A stretch of DNA of 64,000 nucleotides from Bacillota bacterium. GTDB taxonomy: Bacteria > Bacillota > Clostridia > Christensenellales > Aristaeellaceae. Positions 1 to 9,466 of this stretch are shown in pieces. A program made the position numbers and the translations under genes. The stretch covers positions 1-64,000 of the forward strand of contig JAEZRP010000020.1 of assembly GCA_023444095.1 (NCBI GenBank). Direction: 5' to 3'. Under the pieces are notes generated by a model. That model did not search any database, had not been told where the DNA came from, and worked only from the letters and a program-made list of their open reading frames with translations. Positions within the stretch are counted from its first letter, which is position 1, and the number at the start of each line of letters is the position of its first letter.

Positions 1-367
1 TCCCACTACTGCCCCTCTCGGCTTTCGCCGGCCGGACTGACATCTAGACCGCACCATGCTCGCCGCGCTTTGCGCGGTTTACGTGGATCGCTTCGCCTGC
101 GGCTGGCATCGACTTTCAACCACGGACGCGGGCGACCGCTTTTTTATTATAAGTTTAAAAATAGGAGAAGTCAATGCGCGATGTTGCGATCAGAGGTGGA
201 GAATGTTGGCAAAGCACTTTCGCACCCGCGGGGCTGGGCCTCCGAGCGATCCACGGATGATGGATAGATTTTCAGCCGCGCTGGGATTCCAGGCTTTCCT
301 GTTGCACTTGATTGACGAAATCACATCAACCCTTTGTCGGGGTCCGGGGCGGAGCCCCAGCGTTCCC
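1..367. other. Left-edge non-coding stretch downstream of comF
   Basis: No convincing gene is visible. A run of T and A at about 140-162 is followed by AGGAG and an ATG at 174 that opens only a 28-codon frame ending at 260; it has no recognisable product and may be chance or a decayed gene start. Positions 290-367 hold a degenerate copy of the 3'-end hairpin element described elsewhere. Longer open frames here overlap one another on both strands and look like GC-driven artefacts. Confidence 0.5.
290..367 (-). repeat. 3'-end hairpin element after comF (degenerate)
   Basis: Read on the minus strand directly after the comF stop codon, it shows the P hairpin GGGGC-TCC-GCCCC (346-358), an ACCCC spacer, and an A-like stem CAGG-AAAG-CCTG followed by GAATCCCAG. 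The expected B hairpin further downstream (about 210-260) is only weakly paired. It probably acts at the 3' end of the comF transcript. Confidence 0.5.
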
Positions 368-1063
368 TCACGTCCCCTTCGCACCCGGTGCTCCCTCGCG
401 TCCCACGTTCCCCCCGCCCCGCGCGTACACCGCCACGACTACCTCGCGCGCGCCCGCCGCGATCAGCGCTTTCGCGCATTCGCGGGCGGTGGCGCCGGTC
501 GTGTAGACGTCGTCGACAAGCAGAACGCGCGCCCCCTCGAGAGATCCCGACGCGCGGAAGGCGCCCGCCACGTTTGTCATGCGGGCCTCGAAGGAGGTCA
601 TGCGGGCCTGGCGATGGCCGCGGCGCACGCGCCTTAACAGGCGTTCGGGGCGCACACCCATTCTCGCGCCGACGGCGCGGGCAATGAGCTCGGACTGGTT
701 GAAGAGCACCCGCGCGCGGCGCGAGCGATGCATGGGCACGAAGCAGAGGCGCTCGGGCGGGGCGATCCCGTAGAGCAGGAGGGCCGCGTAGATCTCGTCG
801 CCCATCCTGGCCGCGAGGGCCGCCATGCCCCGGTACTTGAGCGCGCGCACGAGCGCCCCGGCGGGTCCGGCATAGGGGCGCGCCGCCACGGAGACGGTCA
901 ACGCATCGCCCGAGGCAATCCGGTCCGGCGCGCCGGCGGCGAGCAGCTCGAGGCAGGCTGGGCAGAGGATTTCGCCCTCGGCCGTTTCCTTTTCTCCACA
1001 GCAGAGGCAGCGCAGGGGAGGGGGATAGATAAGTTCCGCGAGCGCCGCGCCAAGCCTGCTCAT
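368..1063 (-). CDS. comF: ComF family phosphoribosyltransferase-like protein
   Basis: A 231-residue ComF homologue. The N-terminus carries a four-cysteine zinc finger (CLCC at residues 19-22 and CPAC at 34-37) and the C-terminal half carries the PRPP-binding signature VLLVDDVYTTGAT of type I phosphoribosyltransferases. In Bacillus and Haemophilus, ComF supports DNA uptake and is thought to act with a helicase; no enzymatic reaction is established for the bacterial protein. The start at 1063 is chosen because its ATG overlaps the TGA of recD2 in an ATGA arrangement; an upstream extension of the frame would lie entirely inside recD2. It is the last gene of a long minus-strand run. The final dozen codons are Gly/Arg rich and run into the 3'-end repeat. 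Confidence 0.9.
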   Translation of the reverse strand: MSRLGAALAELIYPPPLRCLCCGEKETAEGEILCPACLELLAAGAPDRIASGDALTVSVAARPYAGPAGALVRALKYRGMAALAARMGDEIYAALLLYGIAPPERLCFVPMHRSRRARVLFNQSELIARAVGARMGVRPERLLRRVRRGHRQARMTSFEARMTNVAGAFRASGSLEGARVLLVDDVYTTGATARECAKALIAAGAREVVVAVYARGGGNVGREGAPGAKGT

Positions 1064-3255
1064 TGCGCCGCGCGCAGCCGCGCCTCGAGCGCGCTGTAGC
1101 GCATGTCGATGTGGTTGTTGTCCACCATCTTCCACAGGCACTCCTCGCGCCCGACGACGCACACGAGCCGCTTCGCGCGCGTCACTGCGGTATAGAGAAG
1201 GTTTCTCGTCATGAGCATGGGCGGACCCGCGACGAGGGGCAGAACCACCGCCTCGAACTCGCTGCCCTGGCTCTTGTGGACGCTCACGCAATAGGCAAGC
1301 TCCAACTCGTCCAGATGCGCGCCGTCCTCGTACCGGGCCACGCGGCCGTCGTCAAATGTCACAACGAGCGCGCCGTCGCCCCGGTCGACCTCGGTCACAT
1401 AGCCGATGTCGCCGTTGAACACGCCCTTGTTGTCCTCGTCTCCGCGCGTCCACTCGAGCTCGTAGTCGTTCTTGATCTGCATCACCTTGTCGCCCGCGCG
1501 GAAGAGCGCGTCCCCGCGCCGAAGCTCGCCCTTCCCCGGCGCGGCCGGGTTCAGTTCCTCCTGCATGAGCCGGTTGAGCGCATAGACCCCCACGTCCCCC
1601 TTCTTCATGGGCGCCATGACCTGAATGTCCTTGAGCCCGTCGATCCCGAGGTATTGCGGCAGCCGGGATTTGACGAGCGCCACGACGGAGGCTGCAGCCT
1701 CGGCGGGCGTCTGCCGCCTTTCGAGGAAGAAGTCGGTGGCGCGGTTGAGGATCACGGGATACTCGCCTCGGTTGATCCGGTGCGCGTTCATGACGATGTT
1801 GCTCTCCGCCGCCTGACGAAAGATCTCCGTAAGCTTCACGACCGGCACGATGCCACTCTCGATGAAGTCCTTGAGAACGTTCCCCGCGCCGACCGAGGGC
1901 AGCTGATCCTTGTCGCCCACGAACACGATGCGCGCGCCGGGCCTGATTGCCTTCAAAAGCGCCCGCGCGAGGAAGATATCGACCATCGACGTCTCGTCCA
2001 CGATCACGCAATCCGCATCGACGGGGTTCTCCTCGTTGCGCCCGAAGCCGTCCTCGTCGCCCGCGTACTCAAGCATGCGGTGCACCGTGCGCGCGGGGCA
2101 GCCCGTCGCCTCGGAAAGCCGCTTCGCCGCGCGGCCCGTCGGCGCGCAGAGCTCTACCTTGCCCATCTGCTCGACGAGCATGATGAGGCAGCGGATGGAA
2201 GTGGTCTTTCCGGTGCCGGGGCCGCCGGTGATGACCGTCATTCCGTTGAACGCCGCCGCGAGCACGGCCTCGCGCTGCTCCCCGCAGAGGGTCACGCCCG
2301 TGGCCACTTCATAGTGCGCGATCAGTTCCTCCGCGCGCACGGGCGAGAGTTTTCCTTTCTCCGCCCGGGCGATGAGCTTTTTCGCGATCTTCGCGGTCTC
2401 GCACTCGGCCTGATAAAGCCGCGGAAGGTACACCGCCGTCTCGCCCGCGATCTCCTCGGTGATCACAAGTTTGTTGACGATCAGTTCCGCGAGCGCGTTG
2501 TATACCGGGTCCTCGTCCGCGTCGAGGATGCGGACCGTCTCGGTCATGAGCTTCGAATAGGGCAGGTAGACGTGGCCGCTGCCCTGCGTCGCCTCGCTCA
2601 GCACATGGCGGATGCCAGACAAAAGCCGCACGCGCGACTCGGGCGTGAAGCCCAGAGAGAGCGCGATGCGGTCGGCGGTCCTGAAGCCGATGCCCTCCAC
2701 CTCGTCCGCCAGCCGGTAGGGGTTGTTGCGCACGACCACCTCGGTCATCTCGCCGAACTTCGAACAGACCTTTGTCGCCATGCCGGGCGCGATGCCCAAT
2801 CCCTGCAGAAAAATCATGGTATTTCGCATGCCGATGTTGAGCGCGAAGGATTCGCCGATGGTGCGCGCGCGGTTCGGGCCGATGCCGGGGATTTCCGCGA
2901 GCCGTTCCGGCTGCGACTCCAGTATGTCGAGCGCCTCGCCGCCGAACCTTTTGACGATCAGCCGCGCCGTCGCGGGGCCGACCCCCTTCACAATGCCGGA
3001 AGCGAGGTACTTTTCGATGTCAGACTTCTTCTCCGGCATCACGACCTCGTAGGATTCGACTTTGATCTGCTCCCCGTAATCCCTGTGTTCGACAAACTCG
3101 CCTTCGAAAATCGCGCGTTCCCCCAGCGCCAAAAATGGCATGACGCCGACGGCGGAGGTTTTTTTCCCGCCGTCGGGCTTGATGGACGCGACCGTCCATC
3201 CGTTCGAATCGTTGCGGAAGACGATGTCCTCCACGGTCGCCGTGATCTTAGGCAT
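1060..3255 (-). CDS. recD2: SF1B DNA helicase RecD2
   Basis: A 731-residue RecD2-type helicase (YrrC family), not the RecBCD subunit: it has the long N-terminal region typical of RecD2, including two helix-hairpin-helix units (GVGPATARL near 91 and IPGIGPNRA near 122), before the helicase core. Walker A is GGPGTGKTT at 344-352; VDETSMVD is the Walker B/motif II region, and a UvrD-like C-terminal part has VSVHKSQGSEF. RecD2 proteins are 5'-3' helicases of DNA repair and replication fork maintenance. The ATG at 3255 lies inside the last codons of the esterase gene (8-nt overlap) and the stop overlaps the comF start, so the genes are translationally coupled. Confidence 0.95.
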   Translation of the reverse strand: MPKITATVEDIVFRNDSNGWTVASIKPDGGKKTSAVGVMPFLALGERAIFEGEFVEHRDYGEQIKVESYEVVMPEKKSDIEKYLASGIVKGVGPATARLIVKRFGGEALDILESQPERLAEIPGIGPNRARTIGESFALNIGMRNTMIFLQGLGIAPGMATKVCSKFGEMTEVVVRNNPYRLADEVEGIGFRTADRIALSLGFTPESRVRLLSGIRHVLSEATQGSGHVYLPYSKLMTETVRILDADEDPVYNALAELIVNKLVITEEIAGETAVYLPRLYQAECETAKIAKKLIARAEKGKLSPVRAEELIAHYEVATGVTLCGEQREAVLAAAFNGMTVITGGPGTGKTTSIRCLIMLVEQMGKVELCAPTGRAAKRLSEATGCPARTVHRMLEYAGDEDGFGRNEENPVDADCVIVDETSMVDIFLARALLKAIRPGARIVFVGDKDQLPSVGAGNVLKDFIESGIVPVVKLTEIFRQAAESNIVMNAHRINRGEYPVILNRATDFFLERRQTPAEAAASVVALVKSRLPQYLGIDGLKDIQVMAPMKKGDVGVYALNRLMQEELNPAAPGKGELRRGDALFRAGDKVMQIKNDYELEWTRGDEDNKGVFNGDIGYVTEVDRGDGALVVTFDDGRVARYEDGAHLDELELAYCVSVHKSQGSEFEAVVLPLVAGPPMLMTRNLLYTAVTRAKRLVCVVGREECLWKMVDNNHIDMRYSALEARLRAAQ

Positions 3256-4606
3256 TTCTGTTCCTTATCATTTCGTCGCTGATTTTGTCCGCAAGCGGGC
3301 GCTCCTTGATGTCCACCATCCCCGTCTCCTCGCCGATTTCCATGAGCGCGGGGCTTTCGGCGGTGTAGGCGGAAAATCCCTCGCCAGGATCGCCCGTGCG
3401 CGCGAAGTTCGTCCACCAGTCGGTCATTCTGAGGGAGAGATCATAGTCCAACCCGGAAAACGGCCTGTCCGAGCGGTGGAGCGTTCCGAACACGTACCAA
3501 AGCTCGCTCGAATGGAACGCGCCGGGATGGTCGTCGCCCGGCACGTCGCGCCGGAAATGGTAGACGTAGCAGCCGCTCTTTCCCTGCGCGATGCGCGCCT
3601 TCGCCAGCGCGACGGTCGCCGCCTCGGCCCGCTCGTCCCTATCCTCCATCGCGCCGCCGAACAGCCCCGCGTCGCCGGTGACGCTGCCGAGCATGAAGCT
3701 CTCGTCCCGCGCCGCGCCGCGCGCGAACGTCCTGCCCGGGTCCTCCGGGAGCACGTATTTGTCCGCGCAGGGCCGGAAGCGCAGCCCGCCCTTCAGAGAG
3801 CGGGCGCATTTCAGGATGTCCATGGCATCCATCTCGTAGAGTCCGTCGAGACCCACGCCCGCGCATTCGCCCATCTCGATGCCCGTCTTTTCCGCGTCCG
3901 TCTGAGAGGGGCAACCGCCGAGGGAAGCGAGCGGCGAACCCGCGCTCATGTGGATCGCGCGGCGGAACAAGCCGTCCGCAAGCGGAGAGGCCATCAGCGC
4001 CTGCACGGAACCCGCGCCCGCCGACTGTCCGAAAATGGTAACATTGCTTTCGTCGCCGCCGAAGGCTCTGATGTTGTCCCTCACCCACCTGAGCGCCGCG
4101 ATCTGATCCATGAGGCCGTAGTTGCCCGAATGGCCGTCGCGTTCGGTGAGCGCCGGATGCGCCATGAAGCCGAGCGCGCCCAGCCGATAGTTGATCGTGA
4201 CCAGAATGACGCCGCGCTTCGCAAAGACGTCGCCGTCGAACTCCATCTCGTGCCCGAAGCCGTGGCTGTACGCCCCGCCGTGGATCCAGACCATGACCGG
4301 CTGATTCCTCTTTTCGAGGTCGGCCCAGACGTTCAGGTACAAACAGTCCTCGGAAACCTCGTACCCCGCCTGAAAGAATTCGATCTCGTAGAACGCGCCC
4401 TTCTCCTGCGCGGGCTGAATCCCGGCGGGCGGGAACGCATCGCACAGACGCGGCTCCTCCCATCTGTCGGGATCTGCGGGCGCGCGCCACCGCAGTTCCC
4501 CGACGGGCGGCTTCGCGTAGGGGATTCCTTTGAACACCGTGAACTTCGGGACCGCGGACGGGATGCCCGTCACGCGCCCGTATTTTGTCAAAACCGTTCG
4601 GTTCAT
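3248..4606 (-). CDS. Type B carboxylesterase family protein
   Basis: About 452 residues of the alpha/beta-hydrolase COesterase family. The nucleophile elbow is GQSAGAGS, and the N-terminal block GIPYAKPPVGELRWRAP and the oxyanion block WIHGGAYSHG are characteristic. It likely hydrolyses carboxylic esters in the cytoplasm; no signal peptide is seen. The start is set at 4606 rather than the upstream in-frame ATG at 4621, because GGAGGG sits 5 nt before the 4606 ATG and that ATG overlaps the pduL stop codon (ATGA). Its place in a sugar-ABC operon suggests de-esterification of an imported carbohydrate or aglycone, which is inference. Confidence 0.88.
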   Translation of the reverse strand: MNRTVLTKYGRVTGIPSAVPKFTVFKGIPYAKPPVGELRWRAPADPDRWEEPRLCDAFPPAGIQPAQEKGAFYEIEFFQAGYEVSEDCLYLNVWADLEKRNQPVMVWIHGGAYSHGFGHEMEFDGDVFAKRGVILVTINYRLGALGFMAHPALTERDGHSGNYGLMDQIAALRWVRDNIRAFGGDESNVTIFGQSAGAGSVQALMASPLADGLFRRAIHMSAGSPLASLGGCPSQTDAEKTGIEMGECAGVGLDGLYEMDAMDILKCARSLKGGLRFRPCADKYVLPEDPGRTFARGAARDESFMLGSVTGDAGLFGGAMEDRDERAEAATVALAKARIAQGKSGCYVYHFRRDVPGDDHPGAFHSSELWYVFGTLHRSDRPFSGLDYDLSLRMTDWWTNFARTGDPGEGFSAYTAESPALMEIGEETGMVDIKERPLADKISDEMIRNRNA

Positions 4607-5181
4607 ATGCCCTCCGTCCATATGTCTCCGTACAAATCGAGCGCCTCGACGCCGGCCGCGTTGCCTTCGTCCGTGTCGATGTGAAACGCGAGTGCGAACG
4701 TATTTCGCACGCGCACGACCACGCCACCGAATACCAGCGGGCGGCTGCCCGGCACGCGCACGGAGACGACCTGCTTGTCCAGAACGCCCGCCGCCTCCGC
4801 ATCCGCCGGAGTCATGTGGATGTGCCGCTTCGCGACGATCAGCCCCTCCGAAAGCGCGACCCGCCCCTTCGGGCCGACGAGCGCGATCGGAGCGCTGCCC
4901 GCCACGTCGCCGGACTCGCGCACGGGCGCGGACGCGCCCAGGGTCTTTAGATCCGTCATGGACATCTCGACCTGCGAGCGCGGGCGCAATGGCCCCAGAA
5001 TCGCGACGTTCTCAATCGTCCGCTTGGGACCGACGACGTCCACGCGCTCGTGGGAAAGGAATTCGCCCGGCTGAGAGAGCGCCTTTCGGAACGTGAGGTT
5101 CGCGCCTTCCCCGAACAGGGTCTCAAAATCCGCCGCCGCCAGATGCACGTGGCGCGCGGAGACCTCGACGAGTATCTTCAT
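4603..5181 (-). CDS. pduL: PduL-type phosphate acyltransferase
   Basis: A 192-residue PduL-family phosphotransacylase. It has the paired zinc-site motifs of the family, SARHVHL near the N-terminus (residues 8-14) and VAKRHIHMTPADA around residue 116. PduL swaps phosphate and CoA on acetyl or propanoyl groups and is unrelated to the classical Pta. No microcompartment shell genes are nearby and there is no long N-terminal encapsulation extension, so a general acetyl-CoA/acetyl-phosphate role is more likely than propanediol use. ATGA overlaps with both neighbours indicate tight coupling. Confidence 0.9.
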   Translation of the reverse strand: MKILVEVSARHVHLAAADFETLFGEGANLTFRKALSQPGEFLSHERVDVVGPKRTIENVAILGPLRPRSQVEMSMTDLKTLGASAPVRESGDVAGSAPIALVGPKGRVALSEGLIVAKRHIHMTPADAEAAGVLDKQVVSVRVPGSRPLVFGGVVVRVRNTFALAFHIDTDEGNAAGVEALDLYGDIWTEGI

Positions 5182-6032
5182 TCCACATGTCCTCCTTGCC
5201 GGAACGTCAGACCCGTCTCCCCCGCAATCCGCCGGATGTTCTCTGCCGCGCGGTCGTACGCGGCCTCGGTGGGCAGGTGCTCGATCATCATCGGGAGATC
5301 CTCGTCCAGTTGCGCGCAGCAGGCCAGAAGGGCCGGATAGTCAAAGTCGCCCTCGCCTGGAATCGCCTCGTCGATGTGCAGCGTCAGCCGGTTCGGGATA
5401 ATCTTCGTATCCTTCAGATGGACAGAGCGGATGTGCGGCCCGAGCGCGCCGAAGAAGCGGCGCGCCAGATCGCCCGTGGCGACATACTTGTCGTAAGAGT
5501 TCACGAGGTTCACCATGTCGGCATGAACGGCCAGCGCGGGGCGGTCCACCGCCGCGAGGATGCGACGCATGTCGTTTTCGTCGTGAGGGTACATCCACGG
5601 CATGGGCTCGAGGGTGTAGCGCGTGCGCGCGGGCTTTACCCGGTCGATGAGCCTCCGGGTCGTCTCGACCACCATTTCGAATGTCTCCCCGGTCAGATTC
5701 TTCGGATCGGGGCCGTCCCAGAGCGCGCTTCTCGATCCCGAAATGTTCACGCAGCAGCGCGCGCCAACCCGCTCCGCCGTCTCAAGCCGCCGGACGGCGC
5801 GTTCGAAGTTCGCGCGCCGCTTTTGCGGATCGGGGTCGAGAAGGTTATTCCAGATGCCGACCTCGGCGATCACGAGGTTCGCATCCTCCGCCGCCCGAAC
5901 GTAGTCGCGCACCGTCCCCTCCGGGGCGTCGTCGGGGAGCGGCCAGTACGCCGCCCCGTAACCCTTCCTTGTGTGGATTTCCGCCCATGCGCGGGCGGTT
6001 TCAAAGCCGTAGACCGGCGCTCCGAGCCGCAT
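5178..6032 (-). CDS. Sugar phosphate isomerase/epimerase-like TIM barrel protein
   Basis: A 284-residue protein of the xylose-isomerase-like TIM barrel superfamily (AP_endonuc_2). Metal-site style segments include YTLEPMPWMYPH, ALAVHADMVNLVN, IRSVHLKDTK and PGEGDFDYPALL, the last two being typical of sugar epimerases and isomerases of this fold. The substrate cannot be read from sequence. It directly follows two sugar permease genes (4-nt gap, GGGGTGA ribosome site) and so probably processes the imported sugar or sugar acid. Confidence 0.85.
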   Translation of the reverse strand: MRLGAPVYGFETARAWAEIHTRKGYGAAYWPLPDDAPEGTVRDYVRAAEDANLVIAEVGIWNNLLDPDPQKRRANFERAVRRLETAERVGARCCVNISGSRSALWDGPDPKNLTGETFEMVVETTRRLIDRVKPARTRYTLEPMPWMYPHDENDMRRILAAVDRPALAVHADMVNLVNSYDKYVATGDLARRFFGALGPHIRSVHLKDTKIIPNRLTLHIDEAIPGEGDFDYPALLACCAQLDEDLPMMIEHLPTEAAYDRAAENIRRIAGETGLTFRQGGHVE

Positions 6033-6036
6033 CCAA

Positions 6037-6870
6037 TCACCCCTTCAATCCGCCGCGGGCGACGCCGCGCACGATGTACTTGCGCGCAAACAGGAACAGA
6101 AGAATGACGGGCAGCACGACGACCGTCGAGGCCGCCATGAGTTGGCCGGGATACGAGCCCGCTTCCGTTGTGAACACCTGAAGGCCCCAGGGCAGCGTGC
6201 GGTTCTCCCTGCTTGAGATGACGTACATGGGCCACATGAACGAGTTCCAGCTCGCGAGCGCGTTTAACAGCATGATGGTCACCAGAGACGGCCGCGCCAT
6301 GGGCACCAGCACCTTCCAGAGGTACGTCCAGTTGCTCGCGCCGTCGATCCGCGCCGAGTAATAAAGGCTGTCCGGCACGGACTTGAAGAAGTTCCGGAGG
6401 ATATAGGTATAGAAGATGGACGAGGTAAACGGCAGAATCAGCGCGTCGACGGTGTCGTAGAGCTTTAAATCCACGACCGTCGTGTAGTTCGTGATGATGA
6501 GCATCTCAAAGGGGATCATCATGAGAGAGAGCATCAAAGAGAAGACGACCTCGCGCCCCGGGAATTTCAGCCGCGAGAACGCGAACGCGCCCAGAATCGT
6601 CGTCACGCCCGTGCACGTCACGGAGCACACCATGACGATGATGGAGTTGAGGAAGTACTTCCCGAACGGCGCCTTCTCAAAGGCGATCTGAAAGTTCTCG
6701 AAGTTGACCGAGCCCGGCAGCCATGTGGGCGGGAAGCGGTTGATCTCGACGCTCGTCTTGAAGGCCGATGTGAACATCCAGTAAAACGGCACGAGCATCA
6801 TGAGCGAGCCGACGATCAAAACGAGATAGATAAGGGCCCTGCCGACGCCCCTTCGCAAGAGGTATTTCAT
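6037..6870 (-). CDS. Sugar ABC transporter permease, MalG/UgpE type
   Basis: A 277-residue inner-membrane permease of the CUT1 family with about six membrane segments. The cytoplasmic EAA loop that docks the ATPase is visible as YYSARIDGASNWTYLWKVLVP. The start at 6870 gives the usual MalG-like N-terminus (MKYLLRRGVGRALIYLVL) and is preceded by GAGGGGGGTG; the open frame extends further upstream only by running inside the neighbouring permease gene. It pairs with the MalF-like permease immediately upstream. Confidence 0.92.
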   Translation of the reverse strand: MKYLLRRGVGRALIYLVLIVGSLMMLVPFYWMFTSAFKTSVEINRFPPTWLPGSVNFENFQIAFEKAPFGKYFLNSIIVMVCSVTCTGVTTILGAFAFSRLKFPGREVVFSLMLSLMMIPFEMLIITNYTTVVDLKLYDTVDALILPFTSSIFYTYILRNFFKSVPDSLYYSARIDGASNWTYLWKVLVPMARPSLVTIMLLNALASWNSFMWPMYVISSRENRTLPWGLQVFTTEAGSYPGQLMAASTVVVLPVILLFLFARKYIVRGVARGGLKG

Positions 6871-6883
6871 ATGCGCACCCCCC

Positions 6884-8235
6884 TCAGCCCGTCCGCCGGC
6901 GCATGCGCCGCTGGATGAAAAGCTGCACCATGGTAAACAAGAAGATGAACAGGAACAGGATGATCGCGGCAGCCGCCGCAATGCCGTAGTCTCGGTTGTC
7001 CAGCATGGCGTGGCGGATGTAGTAGACGACGGTATAGAGGTTGTTATACGGTCCGGGGCTCCCCTTGAAAAGGGGATACAGCTCGCTGAACACCTTGAAG
7101 GACGAGATGGTATTGATGATGGAAACGAGGAAGATCGTCGGGGCAAGGAGCGGCACCGTGATCCGGAAGAAGATGCGCGCGCCCTTCGCGCCGTCGATCC
7201 TGGCGGCGGTGTAATACTGCGGGTCGATATTCTGAAGCCCGCTCAGAAGAAGGATGATCGTGAACGGCAGGATGTTCCAGATGCCGAAGATGACGAGCGT
7301 CATGATGAGAACCCGCCAGTCCGCGCTGTCGAGCCACGCGACCTTGTCGATCCCGAAGAAGGAGAGCGCGTAGTTGATGATGCCGAAGTTCTTGTTGAAC
7401 ATGAGCTTCCACGCGAGGCCCACGGCGGTGATCGATGTGACCATGGGCATGAAAAACGCGGTCTGGAAGATGCCCGAGCCCTTGAGCTTCTGGTTTAAAA
7501 GGGTCGCGACCACGACCGCGATGGCGGTCGAGATCGGCACCACGCAAAGCGCGTACACGAGGGTGTTTCGGATCGCCTGAACGAAGTATTTGTCGCCGAG
7601 CACGGTCTTATAGTTCTCGAGGCTCCAGCCCGAAAAGCCCCTCGTGAGGTAGCTGTAGTCCGCCTTGAAGGACAGGAAGACCACGTTCACGACCGGGTAG
7701 AGCGTAAAGACCGCAAGTCCCGCAAGGAACGGCGCGAGATAGAGCCACGGCTCGATCCTGGAGAACGCGCGGTTTCCACTCAGCCGGGAAATCCGGCCCG
7801 GCGTGATCCCCTCCGCGCGCGGCTTGCGCGGGAGAAGCGCCGTGGCCGTGAGCGCGGCGGGCAGACAGACAAAGCCCGCGAGAAACCAGAGCGGGCTGTT
7901 GCGGTCGCCATCCGCCGCCGCGCTCTTGGTGAGCACCCCGCCGATGAGCCCCGAGAGCGCCAGGAGGATGTACCACGCGACGGTGCGCGCCTCGATGAGG
8001 CTCGCGAACGTCAGAAGGAGCGCCGCGCCAGCCACAGCGCCCAGATACGTCCCCGCGCCCCGAAGCGCGCCCGCCCGGAGCGCACGCCCCAGAAGGAACG
8101 ACATGAGAAGCGCGCAGACGAGCCATATGGCGGGGAGGAGAACCGTTCCGCGCGCGATCAGGACGGCCATTCCCGCCGCTCCCGCGACCAGACCGACGAT
8201 CCCGGCGCGCGCCGCGTTTTTGTCCCTTTCGCGCA

Positions 8236-8236
<1 letters not shown>
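6884..8236 (-). CDS. Sugar ABC transporter permease, MalF/UgpA type, with extra N-terminal membrane domain
   Basis: At 450 residues this is about 150 longer than usual CUT1 permeases. Residues about 1-155 form an additional hydrophobic block with four or five predicted membrane helices; the canonical permease begins at about 160 (EPWLYLAPFLAGLAVF) and has the EAA loop AARIDGAKGARIFFRITVP. The extension is in frame with a strong start that overlaps the ATPase stop by one base (TGATG), so it is real coding sequence. Comparable long MalF N-termini occur in some enteric proteins, but the origin of this block is unclear. Confidence 0.9.
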
Positions 8237-9297
<1,061 letters not shown>

Positions 9298-9333
9298 GGG
9301 CAACGCTCCTTATGTGAAAGGTATGCGGGAACG

Positions 9334-9385
9334 GCGGGGCCCTGCCCCGCACCCCGCCAAGGGCTGACGCCCTTTGGAATCCCAT
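9334..9385 (+). repeat. Orphan P-A hairpin repeat in leader of the ABC operon
   Basis: P hairpin GCGGGGC-CCT-GCCCCGC (9334-9350), spacer ACCCCGCC, then A hairpin AAGGGC-TGAC-GCCCTT (9359-9374) followed by TGGAATCCCATG. It is the same element found at gene 3' ends, but here it points away from any upstream plus-strand gene and lies between a promoter (9402-9430) and the ATPase start, so it would be transcribed as the antisense form in a 5' leader. Confidence 0.7.
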
Positions 9386-9401
9386 GCGGGGTTACGACAT
9401 G

Positions 9402-9430
9402 ATTATAGCATACATGAGCCGGGTTGTGCA
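9402..9430 (-). promoter_or_regulatory. Promoter of ATPase-permease operon
   Basis: On the minus strand: TGCACA (-35, 9425-9430), 17-nt spacer, TATAAT (-10, 9402-9407) with an extended -10 TGC directly before it. Transcription would start about 100 nt upstream of the ATPase gene and pass through the hairpin repeat. Confidence 0.65.
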
Positions 9431-9466
9431 GAGTGAGAGATCAAATTGCGAGAAACGCGCGGCGCG

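Noticed and set aside
174..260. 28-codon open frame after AGGAG
   Set aside because: Too short, no recognisable product and no conserved context; kept only as a note on the left edge.
1063..3282. 739-residue open frame on the plus strand opposite recD2
   Set aside because: Antisense shadow of a clear RecD2 gene; composition is Arg/His/Ala rich with no family motif and no ribosome site.
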